From Armatimonadota bacterium (GTDB lineage: Bacteria; Armatimonadota; UBA5829), in NCBI GenBank assembly GCA_026415535.1, contig JAOAGX010000133.1:1-6286 (forward strand): a stretch of 6,286 bases of DNA, in the 5' to 3' direction. The notes under the pieces are model-generated. The model did no database searches. It was not told the origin of the DNA and saw nothing but the letters and a program-made list of their open reading frames with translations. A program made the translations under genes and the position numbers. Shown here piece by piece: positions 5,776-6,286 of the stretch; position 1 is the stretch's first letter, and each line of letters opens with the position of its first letter.

Positions 5776-6286
5776 ATGGCTTCTGCCAATAAAGAGGAGA
5801 AAAGCAGCGCAGTCCAACTTAAACTGGACTCGGGTGAACTACTTGCTGCGTTGTCGTACCTGACCGACATCATCCCGAGCGGTTCATACTATCATTTATG
5901 GCGTGTGGCTCTGGTTAGCGAGCGTATAGCTGCCGATATTGCTCCAGACATCGGGCGTGACGTATTCTATGCTGGACTGCTTGCAGACATTGGTGCCGTC
6001 GGTGCACAAAAACACATAACGCACTATGCTACTAGCCAAGAACAGGTCGACGACGTCAACATTAGAGTTCATACGCAACGCGGGGCCGTTCTTCTGGATT
6101 GGCTTCCTGGCATGGGCCTGGCAGCACAATTTGTGGCTTCTCACCACGAGTGGTGGAACGGAGGAGGATATCCAAGCGGTAAGTCTGGCGACGCTATACC
6201 TATGGGAAGTCGCATCCTGAGTGCGGTCGTTACGGCTAGTGTGGCAGGATGTTTCCGGTCTAAATCCAATCTGCGAAGCGTTTTGC
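5776..6286 (+). CDS. HD-GYP-like domain protein with degenerate metal site (3' end outside window)
   Basis: 170 residues are visible before the window ends. The ATG has GGGAG 6 nt upstream, and no other start codon exists in frame back to the preceding stop. The HD-GYP layout is clear: H40 in YYHLWRVALVSERIA, AGLLADIGAVG (66-76) where the family has ALLHDIGKIG, H99 in VHTQRGAVLL, then HHEWWNGGGYP (123-133) and IPMGSRILSAV. HD-GYP proteins normally hydrolyse cyclic di-GMP through a two- or three-metal centre. Here the HD histidine is Ala (A70, Asp71 kept), the following Lys is Ala (A74), and the Asp expected after RILxxx is Val, so three key positions are lost while H40, H99, H123 and H124 remain. 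The protein may be inactive and act as a binding or signalling domain, or act on something else. It could also be classed as an HDOD-like or plain HD relative, but the HHE/GYP block favours HD-GYP. Confidence 0.8.
   Translation, partial: MASANKEEKSSAVQLKLDSGELLAALSYLTDIIPSGSYYHLWRVALVSERIAADIAPDIGRDVFYAGLLADIGAVGAQKHITHYATSQEQVDDVNIRVHTQRGAVLLDWLPGMGLAAQFVASHHEWWNGGGYPSGKSGDAIPMGSRILSAVVTASVAGCFRSKSNLRSVL

Noticed and set aside
5506..5817. Minus-strand reading frame of 103 codons in the hflX/HD-GYP gap
   Set aside because: It overlaps the start of the HD-GYP-like gene, that gene's ribosome site and the near-consensus promoter, and shows no recognisable motif. The region is better explained as a divergent regulatory gap.
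6026..6220. Plus-strand 64-codon frame starting at 6026
   Set aside because: It is an off-frame shadow of the HD-GYP-like gene, whose own frame carries the HHE/GYP motifs.

Overview
The window reads as a gene-dense bacterial chromosome segment with balanced base composition, Shine-Dalgarno-led genes and sigma70-type promoters. It shows no phage, insertion-sequence, CRISPR or rRNA/tRNA signal. The mix of a UxaC-like sugar-acid enzyme, an RDD membrane protein, HflX and an HD-GYP-type protein suits a free-living non-model bacterium. Planctomycetota, Verrucomicrobiota or Armatimonadota are possible guesses, but the sequence alone does not fix the phylum.

Left part (1-2466, + strand): a tight sugar or sugar-acid operon. 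It holds the C-terminal 93 codons of an unrecognised protein, then a short member of the uronate isomerase (UxaC) family starting 1 nt after that stop, then a xylose-isomerase-like TIM-barrel sugar isomerase/epimerase starting 6 nt after the next stop. A strong 11-bp hairpin without a T-tract follows. Together these probably interconvert an unknown sugar or uronate; the substrate cannot be read from the sequence.

Middle (2521-4175, + strand): a small RDD-family membrane protein, a 227-nt gap, and a cysteine synthase (cysK-like) gene. The cysK gene has a near-consensus promoter and Shine-Dalgarno that place its start at a TTG at 3252, not at the upstream ATG at 3180.

Right part: hflX lies on the minus strand (4172-5479), convergent with cysK, and the two stop codons overlap. 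A 296-nt divergent intergenic region (5480-5775) follows. Toward hflX it carries an excellent Shine-Dalgarno and ATG that open only a 4-codon mini-ORF ahead of an hflX start with no ribosome site of its own. Toward the right it carries a near-consensus promoter and a roughly 150-nt leader with three inverted repeats. That leader precedes an HD-GYP-like gene cut by the window end, whose HD histidine and several other metal-site residues are replaced.

No clearly new system stands out. The best leads are the divergent UxaC-family operon, the degenerate HD-GYP protein with its structured leader, and the hflX leader arrangement.
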